Source: JAEUIA01 sp034440255
Lineage (GTDB): Bacteria > Planctomycetota > UBA1135 > GCA-002686595
Length of the DNA stretch: 6,632 nt
Assembly (NCBI GenBank): GCA_034440255.1
Contig: JAWXBU010000123.1
Coordinates: 1 to 6,632, forward strand
Direction of reading: 5' to 3'
Positions within the stretch are counted from its first letter, which is position 1, and each line of letters starts with the position of its first letter. Shown here one piece after another: positions 1 to 6,408 of this stretch. The position numbers were made by a program, and so were the translations under genes. Under the pieces are notes generated by a model, which was not told the DNA's origin, searched no databases, and worked only from the letters and a program-made list of their open reading frames with translations.

Positions 1-29
1 CTGGGCGGGTTGACGAGGACGATCTTCAT
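1..29 (-). CDS. 5' end of a possible B12-binding radical SAM protein (truncated by window edge)
   Basis: Only nine full codons are visible, from an ATG at 29 running out of the window: MKIVLVNPP. This short hydrophobic strand ending in Asn-Pro-Pro is the typical N-terminus of radical SAM proteins that carry an N-terminal cobalamin-binding domain (BchE-like and related methyltransferases and cyclases), where it forms the first beta strand of the B12-binding fold. The start lies 49 nt after the stop of the FAD oxidoreductase on the same strand, so co-transcription is plausible. No clear Shine-Dalgarno precedes it. Nine residues cannot prove a family; the assignment is an inference from the motif and rests on sequence outside the window. 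Confidence 0.45.
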
Positions 30-78
30 GACGCGGGCCGGGGCGCGTTTTCAGTCTATCCCGCGCCGCGTGGGTCTC

Positions 79-1830
79 TCAGCGCCGCGTAGTCCCTATG
101 CCCGGAACGGGGCGCGCCGAACCGCCTGCGGTACTGTTTTCCAGGGCGTGCAGCCGCAAGACGGCCTCGCGTCGCTCCGCCGCGGAAGCTCCCCATTCCA
201 GCTTTTCGGCCGGGAAATCGAGCTCTCCAAAGGCGGCCAGCGCTTGTGCGGCGATCCACGCCTCGCCCTTCTCGTCCAGGTCGGTGAACCAGAAAATCGG
301 CACACCCGCCCGCAACAATTCCAACTGAAAAGCCCGCGTGAGCGCCGGATCGAGGAGCACCTGCGCCGGTTCGACGCCGCGTGCGAGGCAGAACGCGGCC
401 AAGCGACCGGCCGCTTCGCCACTGGCCCACTCGACCGGGTGCAGTCGAAACGCGCCGTTCGCGACGTGCGAGACGCCCAGACATTTTCCGGCGGCGAGCA
501 CGTTCTGCATCGTCTGCGGAATCAGCGCGCCGAGCGGGATCTGAAACGGCCGCGTCGCGAGTCCGAGTCCCCCGCCGTCCTGTGTGTCGCACGCCGTCGC
601 GTGCACGTCGATCGGATACCAGCCGAGCCCGATCGAGTCCGCCCGGAGTCTGGCGCGCGCCGCGTGATCGATGACATCGAGCTCGGCGACCGCGATGTCG
701 GCCTCGCGCACGCTTTCGCGCGCGACGAGACGCCGACTTTCGCGCACGTAGGGCCGCATCGAGAGACCGTCGTCCGTGCCCATGATGTCGCGACGCAACA
801 TCAGTTCGGGGTAACCGCTTCCGCCGTCGTCGCGTGGACATTCGGTCTGCAACCAGTGCAGGAATCCGAGCGCGAGGGCGCGGGCTTCGCTCTCGGCGCG
901 CTCGCGCTCCGGCCCGATCAGCGGCAGCGCACGGTAGTCGTTGCCGGGCCAGTTGATCATCGCGACGTTCGGCGCAATGCGACGGTACGTCCAGAACGGA
1001 CCGCTCGATCCGGGGAACTTCTCGAAGAAACCGAAGCGCATCGGTCGGCCGCTCGCCGCGTTCAGCGTGAGCGAATAGGGCTGTGAGTCGCGCAGTCGTG
1101 CGTAGTCCTCGGGCGCAGGCTCGACGTGCGCTTCACCTGCGCGAAACTCGACGGCGAAGGTGTAGGTGAAGCTCTGTTGGCAGCGTGCGTCGGCGACGGC
1201 GCTCGCGTGCGGTTCACCCGTTGCGCTCTGGGCGTCCGATCCCAAGCGAAACGGGACGCCGGCGAGTTCGAGGAATTCGCCGGTGTCGCTCGCGTCGAGG
1301 ACGAAGCGCGGCGCGAACTCGTACTCGCGACCAGCGTCGTCGCGACACGTGACTGTGATGACGCGCTCGCCTTCGACAGACGCTTCTACGGCGCGCGTGC
1401 GGTGCAAGATGTGCGCTCCCGCCGCGTTCGCGCGCGCTTCGAGTTCGAGCAATCCCACGCGCGGCTCGAAGCACAGGCGACTGACCCAGCCGCCGCCGGG
1501 GTTTTTCACACCGCCGCAGCGTGCGCGCACGCCCTCACGAAACGCGGCGTATTCACGCGTTCGACCGGCGCTTTCGACGTATTGGTGTTCGTCGAGAGCG
1601 GACACGCCTTGCGAGGTGACTTGTCCGCCGATCCAGTCGGAGTCCTCGACGATCCACACGTCGAGTCCGCTCGCGCCGATCGCTGCCGCCACACCGCCGA
1701 GCGATCCGCCGACGATCAAGACGTCGCACGCGATCGGAGCGCGTGCCAGAGGTCCCTGTGTCGTACGACAGGCGCCCAAGGTGAGCAGCACCAGCGAGAG
1801 GAGTCGGCCTGCGCTCGACGGACGGCTCAT
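79..1830 (-). CDS. Lipoprotein-type FAD-dependent oxidoreductase (FAD_oxidored family)
   Basis: 583 residues. The ATG at 1830 is chosen because it gives a clean lipoprotein signal: basic n-region, hydrophobic stretch at 10-18, and lipobox LGAC with the lipidated Cys at 21. A TTG 28 codons upstream would put an Arg-rich stretch before the signal and is less likely. A Rossmann FAD-binding strand follows at about 36-62 (DVLIVGGSLGGVAAA, acidic residue after WIVE). Hallmarks of the FAD_oxidored family (PF12831) are WIGGQVTSQGVSALDEH at 66-82, WVSRLCFEP at 115-123, LDASDTGEF at 178-186, MRPYVRESRRL at 358-368, and a closing FAD-contact segment at 430-475 (IPLGALIPQ, NVLAAGKCLGVSHVANG, HPVEWASGEAAG). 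The substrate is unknown. It probably acts outside the cytoplasmic membrane, anchored by lipid. The start overlaps the stop of the upstream 49-codon ORF by 4 nt (ATGA) and has no good Shine-Dalgarno, so translational coupling is possible. Confidence 0.9.
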   Translation of the reverse strand: MSRPSSAGRLLSLVLLTLGACRTTQGPLARAPIACDVLIVGGSLGGVAAAIGASGLDVWIVEDSDWIGGQVTSQGVSALDEHQYVESAGRTREYAAFREGVRARCGGVKNPGGGWVSRLCFEPRVGLLELEARANAAGAHILHRTRAVEASVEGERVITVTCRDDAGREYEFAPRFVLDASDTGEFLELAGVPFRLGSDAQSATGEPHASAVADARCQQSFTYTFAVEFRAGEAHVEPAPEDYARLRDSQPYSLTLNAASGRPMRFGFFEKFPGSSGPFWTYRRIAPNVAMINWPGNDYRALPLIGPERERAESEARALALGFLHWLQTECPRDDGGSGYPELMLRRDIMGTDDGLSMRPYVRESRRLVARESVREADIAVAELDVIDHAARARLRADSIGLGWYPIDVHATACDTQDGGGLGLATRPFQIPLGALIPQTMQNVLAAGKCLGVSHVANGAFRLHPVEWASGEAAGRLAAFCLARGVEPAQVLLDPALTRAFQLELLRAGVPIFWFTDLDEKGEAWIAAQALAAFGELDFPAEKLEWGASAAERREAVLRLHALENSTAGGSARPVPGIGTTRR

Positions 1831-1976
1831 TTCGAAAGCACCACGACGTGACAGCTCCCGATTCCGCACGCGACGAGCAGCGCCAGGATCCCGGGCGCGC
1901 GCCGTCGCTTCCAATGAGGGCGAAGACCGGCGCTGAGGCCGCTGCCCGCGACAGGTCTTTCGGCGACCCTGCGCAT
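1827..1976 (-). CDS. Possible 49-aa small lipoprotein or membrane peptide between pheT and the oxidoreductase
   Basis: An unrecognised 49-codon ORF fills the gap between pheT and the oxidoreductase exactly. Its ATG shares one base with the pheT TGA (TGATG at 1974-1978), and its TGA overlaps the ATG of the next gene (ATGA at 1827-1830). AAGG lies 4 nt before the start, a weak and close Shine-Dalgarno. The product has an Arg-rich N-terminal half and then RRRAPGILALLVACGIGSC, a basic patch, hydrophobic core and lipobox-like IGSC, leaving only CHVVVLSK as the mature end. This resembles a tiny lipoprotein or single-pass peptide. Against it: the frame also stays open upstream through pheT, as GC-rich DNA often does, and no homologue is recognised. 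It could instead act only to couple translation of the downstream gene. Confidence 0.4.
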   Translation of the reverse strand: MRRVAERPVAGSGLSAGLRPHWKRRRAPGILALLVACGIGSCHVVVLSK

Positions 1977-4408
1977 CACACCTTGCGCAGTTCGGAGCCC
2001 AGGGCGGTAAGTTCGCGCTCGAGACGTTCGAGGAACTTCTGCACTTCGGTCTCGGAGAGGGTTTTCTGATCGGAGGCCAGGTGCACGTGGTAGGCGAGCG
2101 ACTTCTTGTTCGCTCCCAATTTGTCGCCGGTGTAGAGGTCGAAGAGCTCGACGCCCTGCACGAGGCCTTTGCCGCTCTTCTCGATCGCGGCGACGAGCGT
2201 TCCTGAATTCGTGGCGCTCGCTGTGGCGATGGCGACGTCGACCTTCACGGCCGGGAACTTCGCAATCGGCGCATAACCACCGGCGCGCGCCTCGCACTGC
2301 AACAACGCATCGATCGAAACCACTGCGCACGCCACATCGCAATCGAGTTCGCCGACAAGACCGAGCGCACGACGAACTTTCGGATCGAGTGCCGCCAAAC
2401 GGGCGATTTCAGGCCCCTTTTCGCCCGCTTTCCCGACCAGCGCCATGCGCGGATGAGCCCACGTCGACGGTGCAGAATCGGCGCTCCACGCGATGCGCTC
2501 GACACGCAGCACGTCCACTAGGTCGTCGACGACGCCTCGCACTCTCGACAACGCGTTGTCGTCGAACCGCGCGTCCTTCGTCGCCGTCGGCAGCGCCCAC
2601 ACGATCGCGCATTCGTGCACTTCGCGCGGCTCGCCGTGATCGTTCGCTTGATCCGACAAGTAGCCTTTGCCGACCTCGTAGAGTTTGACCTCGCTCTTGT
2701 TGCGACGATTCGTCGCCACGGCAGCAAGCACCGACGGCATCACCGAACGCCTGATCTTCGCGAAGCCCTCGGCCACCGGATTCACGACTGCAACATGCGG
2801 TTGCGCGTCGTTCAACTGCTTCAAGAGCTCGTCACCGACGAAAGAGTAACTCATCGTCTCGTGAAAACGCGCCGCCCCACTCAAGCGATCTTGAATGGCG
2901 CGCACGAGCATCCGCCGTTTCCACCGCGCGTCTCGCGGAGGCGGCGCGATCGCGGCGACGAGCGTCTGCTCGGCGATGTTGCCGTAGCGATGGATGCGAC
3001 CGACCTCTTCGACGAGATCCTGCTCGATCGTCACGTCCTTCGTCGCGCGCGCGCTCGGAACCTTCACTTCGAGTGTCGCGCCCGCGCCTTTCACGCCGAA
3101 ACCCAAACTCGTGAGGATCGAGCCGATCTTCGCATCGGCGATGTCGGCACCCAGTAGCGAACGCACGCGATCCGTGCGCAAAGGAATCGTGCGCGCCGGA
3201 TCCTTCCATTCGCCGACATCCGTCACCGCCGCGGGCAGCGTCATCTCCGGTGCCATTTCCTTCAACGTGCGCACGAAATGCGCCGCTGCTTTCATCGGCA
3301 GCGTCGGATCCAGGCTCTTCTCGAAGCGCGCCGACGAATCGGTGCGCAGCGCGAGTCGCTGCGACGTGCGTCGTACGGTCCCAGGATGGAATGCGGCGAC
3401 TTCGAGCAGCAGGGAGCGCGTCCCCGCCTCGACCTTCGAACCTTCGCCGCCCATCACGCCAGCCAGTGCGACCGGCACGTCTCCGCTGCAGATGAGCATG
3501 TCCGTCGCGACCAACTTGCGCTCGACACCGTCGAGCGTCTTCATCGCCTCAGCAGCGCGCGCGTTGCGCACGACGATGCCTTCGGGCGACAAGCGCGAGC
3601 GATCGAACACGTGGTTCGGCTGCGCGAGATCGAGCATCACGAAGTTCGACACATCGACGAGTACGTCGATCGGACGTTGACCGACGGCGAACAACAACGC
3701 GCGCAACCAATCCGGTGACCGCTTGGCTTCGACGCCGTCGATCGGCACTGCGATGTAGCGCGAGCAACCGCTCGCCTCGATGCGCACCGGGAACGGTTTC
3801 GCACTGCCGGTCGCTGGCATCTCGAAGTTCAAGGGCTTCAGCTGCAGTCCGTGCATGGCCGCGATTTCGCCGGCGATGCCGCGGTGTCCCCACAAGTCAG
3901 GCCGATGCGTGAGCGACTTGTTGTCGATCTCGATCACCCAGTCGTCGAGCCCGAGTTCTTCCGCGACCGGTTTGCCGACATGCGCGCTCGCCGGCAGAAC
4001 CCAGATGCCGCTGTGCTCGTCGCCGAGACCGAGCTCGCGCTCGGAGCAGATCATCCCGTTGCTTTCGACGCCGCGGATCTTCGACTTCTTGATCTTCACG
4101 TCGCCGGGTAGATCGGTCCCAGGCAGTGCGACGCAGATCTTTTGTCCGGCTGCGACGTTCGGTGCGCCGCACACGATCTGCTGCAACTCACCGGTGCCGA
4201 CGTCGACCTTGCACACGGACAATTTGTCGGCGTCGGGATGCTTCTCGCGTTCCACGACATGACCGACGACGGTCTGCGAGAGATGCGGCAGGAAGCGCGT
4301 GAGCTTCTCGACCTCCGCGGTCGAGAGCGTCAGGTCTTCGACCACTTTTTGCGGCGAAATCGCGCTCAAATCGACGTGCCTGCCGAGCCAGCGATAGGAA
4401 ATGTGCAT
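1976..4408 (-). CDS. pheT: Phenylalanyl-tRNA synthetase beta subunit
   Basis: 810 residues, close to the usual length of about 800. It forms the alpha2-beta2 enzyme with PheS and attaches phenylalanine to tRNA-Phe in the cytoplasm. The domain order is complete: an N-terminal segment, an OB-fold tRNA-binding domain at about 43-150 (KHPDADKLSVCKVDVG, KIKKSKIRGVESNGMICSE), the B3/B4 region that carries editing at about 205-380 (THRPDLWGHRGIAGE just before it, ALAGVMGGEGS, VRRTSQRLALRTDSSARFEK), the B5 domain at about 405-480 with DLVEEVGRIHRYGNI, a catalytic-like core at about 490-700, and the C-terminal ferredoxin-fold anticodon-binding domain at about 715-808 (KFPAVKVDVAIA, VELFDLYTGDKL). The ATG begins 2 nt after the pheS stop, with GGAG 11 nt upstream inside pheS, so coupled translation with pheS is expected. 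Confidence 0.98.
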   Translation of the reverse strand: MHISYRWLGRHVDLSAISPQKVVEDLTLSTAEVEKLTRFLPHLSQTVVGHVVEREKHPDADKLSVCKVDVGTGELQQIVCGAPNVAAGQKICVALPGTDLPGDVKIKKSKIRGVESNGMICSERELGLGDEHSGIWVLPASAHVGKPVAEELGLDDWVIEIDNKSLTHRPDLWGHRGIAGEIAAMHGLQLKPLNFEMPATGSAKPFPVRIEASGCSRYIAVPIDGVEAKRSPDWLRALLFAVGQRPIDVLVDVSNFVMLDLAQPNHVFDRSRLSPEGIVVRNARAAEAMKTLDGVERKLVATDMLICSGDVPVALAGVMGGEGSKVEAGTRSLLLEVAAFHPGTVRRTSQRLALRTDSSARFEKSLDPTLPMKAAAHFVRTLKEMAPEMTLPAAVTDVGEWKDPARTIPLRTDRVRSLLGADIADAKIGSILTSLGFGVKGAGATLEVKVPSARATKDVTIEQDLVEEVGRIHRYGNIAEQTLVAAIAPPPRDARWKRRMLVRAIQDRLSGAARFHETMSYSFVGDELLKQLNDAQPHVAVVNPVAEGFAKIRRSVMPSVLAAVATNRRNKSEVKLYEVGKGYLSDQANDHGEPREVHECAIVWALPTATKDARFDDNALSRVRGVVDDLVDVLRVERIAWSADSAPSTWAHPRMALVGKAGEKGPEIARLAALDPKVRRALGLVGELDCDVACAVVSIDALLQCEARAGGYAPIAKFPAVKVDVAIATASATNSGTLVAAIEKSGKGLVQGVELFDLYTGDKLGANKKSLAYHVHLASDQKTLSETEVQKFLERLERELTALGSELRKV

Positions 4409-4410
4409 GG

Positions 4411-5433
4411 CTAGAACTGCTCCAAGAAGCGCAGGTCGCCCGACAGCAGGTGGCGCACGTCGTCGATTTTCTGACGCAGCATGACGAGGCGCGAAAGGCC
4501 GAGTCCGAAGGCGAAGCCGGACCACTGCTCCGGATCGATGCCGCCCGACTTCAGGACGTTCGGATGCACCATGCCGCACGGCAAGAGTTCGATCCACGTC
4601 GACTGTTTGCACACCGAACATCCGCTCTTGCAGAACGGGCATTTCGCATCGAGCTCGAAGCCCGGTTCGACGAACGGAAAGTAGCCGGGGCGCAAGCGCA
4701 CTTCGATGTCGCGACCGAAGACGCCGCGCAAGAGCGTCTTCATCGCGCCGATCAAGTGACCGACGGAGATGTCGCGGCCGACGACGAGTCCTTCCATTTG
4801 GTGGAACGTGTGCTCGTGCGATGCGTCCGTCGTCTCTTGGCGAAACACTTTGCCCGGGACGATGGCGCGGAACGGCGGCTTCATCGTCTCCATCGCTCGC
4901 ACTTGGCACGGCGAAGTGTGCGTGCGCAGAACGAGATCGCCGCGGCCTTCGACGTAGAACGTGTCCTGCGAGTCGCGCGCGGGATGGTCTTTCGAAATGT
5001 TGAGCGCTTCGAAGTTGTACCAGTCGCGCTCGACCTCGGGCCCGTCGAGGACGACGTAGCCCATCGACGTGAAGAGGTCCTCGAGCTCGCGCGTGACTTG
5101 CGTGATCGGATGCAACGAACCGCGCTCGGGCTTTGCACCGGGAATCGTCGGATCGAAAACGACCGACGAACTCTCGAGCGCGAGCGCTTGCTCTTCGAGC
5201 GCGCTCTTCTTCGTCGCGAGTGCGGCTTCGAGTGCCGCCTTGATCTGATTCGCGCGCTGGCCCGTGGATTTGCGCTCTTCCGGCGGCAGCGTCGGAATCG
5301 ACGCGAGCAGCGTGCTCACGACGCCGCCTTTGTCGAGGAAATCGCGCTCGATCGCGCGCAAGCTCTCCACGTCGGGAGCACGGGCCGCGCGCGATAGTGC
5401 GTCGACGATGAGAGGGTCTTCTGCGTGCGACAA
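4411..5433 (-). CDS. pheS: Phenylalanyl-tRNA synthetase alpha subunit
   Basis: 340 residues, normal for the family. It is the catalytic class II subunit that activates phenylalanine and aminoacylates tRNA-Phe with PheT. Residues 1-90 form the helical, coiled-coil-like N-terminus. The catalytic core follows: HPITQVTRELEDLF at 108-121, motif 2 region GKVFRQETTDASHEHTFHQMEG at 194-215 (in two parts, GKVFRQETTD and ASHEHTFHQMEG), and motif 3 GFAFGLGLSRLVMLR at 306-320. Four cysteines at 265, 268, 272 and 275 (CPFCKSGCSVCK) form a zinc-knuckle-like insertion before WIELLPCGMVHPNVL; comparable cysteine pairs occur in PheS of many bacteria. The start is TTG at 5433, supported by GGAGGT 8 nt upstream and by the absence of another in-frame Met before residue 183. 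It is the first gene after the structured rplT-pheS intergenic region. Confidence 0.97.
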   Translation of the reverse strand: MSHAEDPLIVDALSRAARAPDVESLRAIERDFLDKGGVVSTLLASIPTLPPEERKSTGQRANQIKAALEAALATKKSALEEQALALESSSVVFDPTIPGAKPERGSLHPITQVTRELEDLFTSMGYVVLDGPEVERDWYNFEALNISKDHPARDSQDTFYVEGRGDLVLRTHTSPCQVRAMETMKPPFRAIVPGKVFRQETTDASHEHTFHQMEGLVVGRDISVGHLIGAMKTLLRGVFGRDIEVRLRPGYFPFVEPGFELDAKCPFCKSGCSVCKQSTWIELLPCGMVHPNVLKSGGIDPEQWSGFAFGLGLSRLVMLRQKIDDVRHLLSGDLRFLEQF

Positions 5434-5441
5434 GCGGGGTT

Positions 5442-5447
5442 ACCTCC
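5442..5447 (-). promoter_or_regulatory. Strong Shine-Dalgarno of pheS, deciding a TTG start
   Basis: GGAGGT, followed by AA, lies 8 nt before the TTG at 5433. It is the best ribosome binding site in the window and fixes the non-ATG start of pheS. A strong site with a weak start codon suggests that initiation is tuned, perhaps by the folded leader just upstream; that last point is inference. Confidence 0.85.
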
Positions 5448-5525
5448 GACAGAGTTCCGCGCATGAGACACGTCCCCGTCGACGCGATCAAGACGGCGCG
5501 CAAGTAACGCGACGTCATTCGCGTC

Positions 5526-5627
5526 TACGGTACACGGTACTTTTCTTCCCGATTCGACGACGGCCGGGGACGCGCGATACGCCCCCGGGCCGTCGTCGAA
5601 TCGGGAAGAAAAGTACTGTGTACCGTA
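5526..5627. repeat. Very long near-perfect hairpin in the rplT-pheS intergenic region
   Basis: The arms 5526-5569 and 5583-5627 are complementary over about 44 bp, with one mismatch (5536/5617) and one extra base (5587). The 13-nt centre, 5570-5582, can add three more pairs around CGATA. The outer part is rich in GTAC (ACGGTACACGGTAC), the middle contains TTTTCTTCCCGATTC, and the inner part is GACGACGGCC. No T-tract follows on either strand, so it does not look like a standard intrinsic terminator. It lies between the terminator-like hairpin of rplT and the pheS leader, and no obvious mobile-element coding sequence accompanies it. The stem is longer than usual for terminators or typical REP elements. 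It could be an RNA processing site, a transcription barrier, or an inverted-duplication scar. Confidence 0.95.
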
Positions 5628-5638
5628 CTGGAAATACG

Positions 5639-5676
5639 ACGACGGCCGACCTCCCCCGCGGGAGATCGGCCGTCGT
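5639..5676 (-). terminator. Terminator-like hairpin downstream of rplT
   Basis: Thirteen nt after the rplT stop, the minus-strand transcript forms a 17-bp stem (ACGACGGCCGATCTCCC paired with GGGAGGTCGGCCGTCGT) around a GCGG loop. The only non-Watson-Crick pair is a G-U, and it is a wobble only in the minus-strand RNA (C-A on the other strand), which fits the direction of rplT. It is followed by ATTTCC, a poor U-tract, so termination may be partial and let transcription continue into pheST. It could also be an attenuator or a 3'-end stabiliser. Confidence 0.6.
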
Positions 5677-5689
5677 GAACGAAGTGCGA

Positions 5690-6046
5690 CTACTTGCGCG
5701 CCGTCTTGGCTTCCGCGACGAGCGCGTCGAAGCCGCTCGGATCGTGGATCGCGATCTCCGACAGTTGCTTGCGGTCGAGCGTGACGCCCGCCTTCTTCAA
5801 GCCGTCGATGAACTGCGAGTAGCTCAAGCCGCGCATGCGAGCCGCCGCGTTCACGCGGATGATCCACAGGCGACGGAACATGCGCTTCTTCGCGCGACGG
5901 TCGCGCTGGCTGAACGCCCACGCGCGCAAGAGCGTTTCGCGAACAGTTCGCCACAAGGTCGAACGACCTCCGCGGAAACCCTTGGCTTGCTTGAAGTAGC
6001 GGTTCTTCTTCTGGCGGCGCGGGGCGCCGAGTGTGACGCGTACCAT
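5690..6046 (-). CDS. rplT: 50S ribosomal protein L20
   Basis: 118 residues, the standard length. L20 binds 23S rRNA early in assembly of the large subunit. The basic N-terminal extension (VRVTLGAPRRQKKNRYFKQA) is followed by the conserved GFRGGRSTLWRTVRE and RRAKKRMFRRLWIIRVNAA, then the globular C-terminal domain with RMRGLSYSQFIDGLKKAGV and LDRKQLSEIAI. The ATG at 6046 lies 3 nt after the rpmI stop, with GGAG at 6056-6059 inside rpmI, 9 nt upstream, so the two genes should be translated together. In E. coli and B. subtilis L20 represses its own operon through mRNA structures, but no known L20 leader was recognised here. The last 18 nt of the gene (including part of the stop) occur again in inverted orientation at 5489-5506, which is unusual. 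Confidence 0.98.
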   Translation of the reverse strand: MVRVTLGAPRRQKKNRYFKQAKGFRGGRSTLWRTVRETLLRAWAFSQRDRRAKKRMFRRLWIIRVNAAARMRGLSYSQFIDGLKKAGVTLDRKQLSEIAIHDPSGFDALVAEAKTARK

Positions 6047-6049
6047 GGC

Positions 6050-6244
6050 TCAGGGCTCCATCATGCGGCCGATGAGGTTCGACCACGTTTTGTTGAGCAC
6101 CATGCGACGGCGCAGCTTGCGCGACGTCTCGCCGGTGTAGCTGGCGTGTTGGTGACCGCGGCCGGGGTGTGAGCACACCGCCTTGCCGTTCTTGGTCATG
6201 CGGAAGCGCTTTTTGACGGCGCCTTTCGACTTCATCTTGGGCAT
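6050..6244 (-). CDS. rpmI: 50S ribosomal protein L35
   Basis: 64 residues, the usual size of this small basic protein of the large subunit. The N-terminus MPKMKSKGAVKKRFRMTKNG is diagnostic (the family begins PKMKT or PKxKS, then a KRFxxT segment with a Gly). The rest is less conserved than in model species: CSHPGRGHQHAS replaces the common arginine- and histidine-rich segment, and the tail is RKLRRRMVLNKTWSNLIGRM. The ATG at 6244 has GAGGA at 6251-6255, spaced 6 nt. The frame continues upstream without a stop to about 6478, but that stretch runs through the leader and the tandem array and is not coding. It overlaps nothing and lies 3 nt before rplT. Confidence 0.97.
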   Translation of the reverse strand: MPKMKSKGAVKKRFRMTKNGKAVCSHPGRGHQHASYTGETSRKLRRRMVLNKTWSNLIGRMMEP

Positions 6245-6346
6245 GGGACATCCTCGTTCAGTTGTAGAGACGACACCCTGCTCGCCGGCATGCCACCGCT
6301 TGCAGGGGTCCGAACCACGCGCGGCGGATCGGACTTGGAGCGCAAA

Positions 6347-6374
6347 AGAGTAGGGAGTTTCGACGGAAAGGCAA
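6347..6374 (-). promoter_or_regulatory. Weak sigma70-like promoter candidate for rpmI-rplT
   Basis: On the minus strand TTGCCT (6369-6374) and TACTCT (6347-6352) are spaced by 16 nt and lie about 100 nt before rpmI. The match is about 4 of 6 for the -35 box and 3 of 6 for the -10 box. It lies in the least GC-rich part of the leader. No better candidate is seen between the tandem array and rpmI. Transcription could also enter from a gene beyond the window edge. Confidence 0.3.
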
Positions 6375-6408
6375 GCTTTCGGGAGCAGATGTGCGCCCCT
6401 GGCAGCCG

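Larger units (their letters stand above)
5489..5708. repeat. 18-bp perfect inverted repeat: rplT 3' end copied in opposite orientation, enclosing two hairpins
   Basis: CAAGACGGCGCGCAAGTA on the plus strand at 5489-5506 is the exact reverse complement of 5691-5708, which holds the last codons and most of the stop codon of rplT. The similarity continues more weakly inward: ACGTCATTCGCG after the left copy against ACTTCGTTCACG after the rplT copy, 9 of 12 identical. The left copy even keeps the reading frame of the rplT tail, with Lys-Thr-Ala-Arg-Lys-stop readable on the plus strand. Between the arms lie the terminator-like hairpin (5639-5676) and the long hairpin (5526-5627). In a minus-strand transcript the two arms could pair and close a multibranch structure ending about 40 nt before the pheS ribosome binding site. 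No target-site duplication flanks it. Confidence 0.85.

Noticed and set aside
10..1086. Long plus-strand open frame of 358 codons opposite the oxidoreductase
   Set aside because: Arg-rich, low-complexity translation with no recognisable motif; it mirrors the strong codon bias of the convincing minus-strand gene, as do the other long plus-strand frames opposite pheT and pheS (for example 4450-5397).
1831..1975. Intrinsic terminator after pheT
   Set aside because: Only a 4-bp GGTC/GACC stem without a T-run was found; transcription probably continues into the next genes.
5463..5507. 14-codon plus-strand ORF ending in Lys-Thr-Ala-Arg-Lys-stop
   Set aside because: It has no ribosome binding site and its end is explained by the inverted copy of the rplT 3' end; too short to call as a gene.
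4409..5518. Minus-strand frame upstream of and in frame with pheT, giving an apparent 1180-residue protein
   Set aside because: The first 370 residues are an Arg-rich shadow of pheS in another frame; the true pheT start is the ATG at 4408, where conserved PheT sequence begins.
5434..5689. T-box riboswitch or Phe leader-peptide attenuator before pheS
   Set aside because: No T-box consensus was seen, and the only adjacent Phe codons (TTCTTC at the long hairpin) have no credible start codon and ribosome binding site in frame.
5489..5708. MITE or insertion element with 18-bp terminal inverted repeats
   Set aside because: One terminal repeat is the coding end of rplT, no target-site duplication flanks the unit, and there is no transposase or second copy in the window. 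Not excluded, but unsupported.
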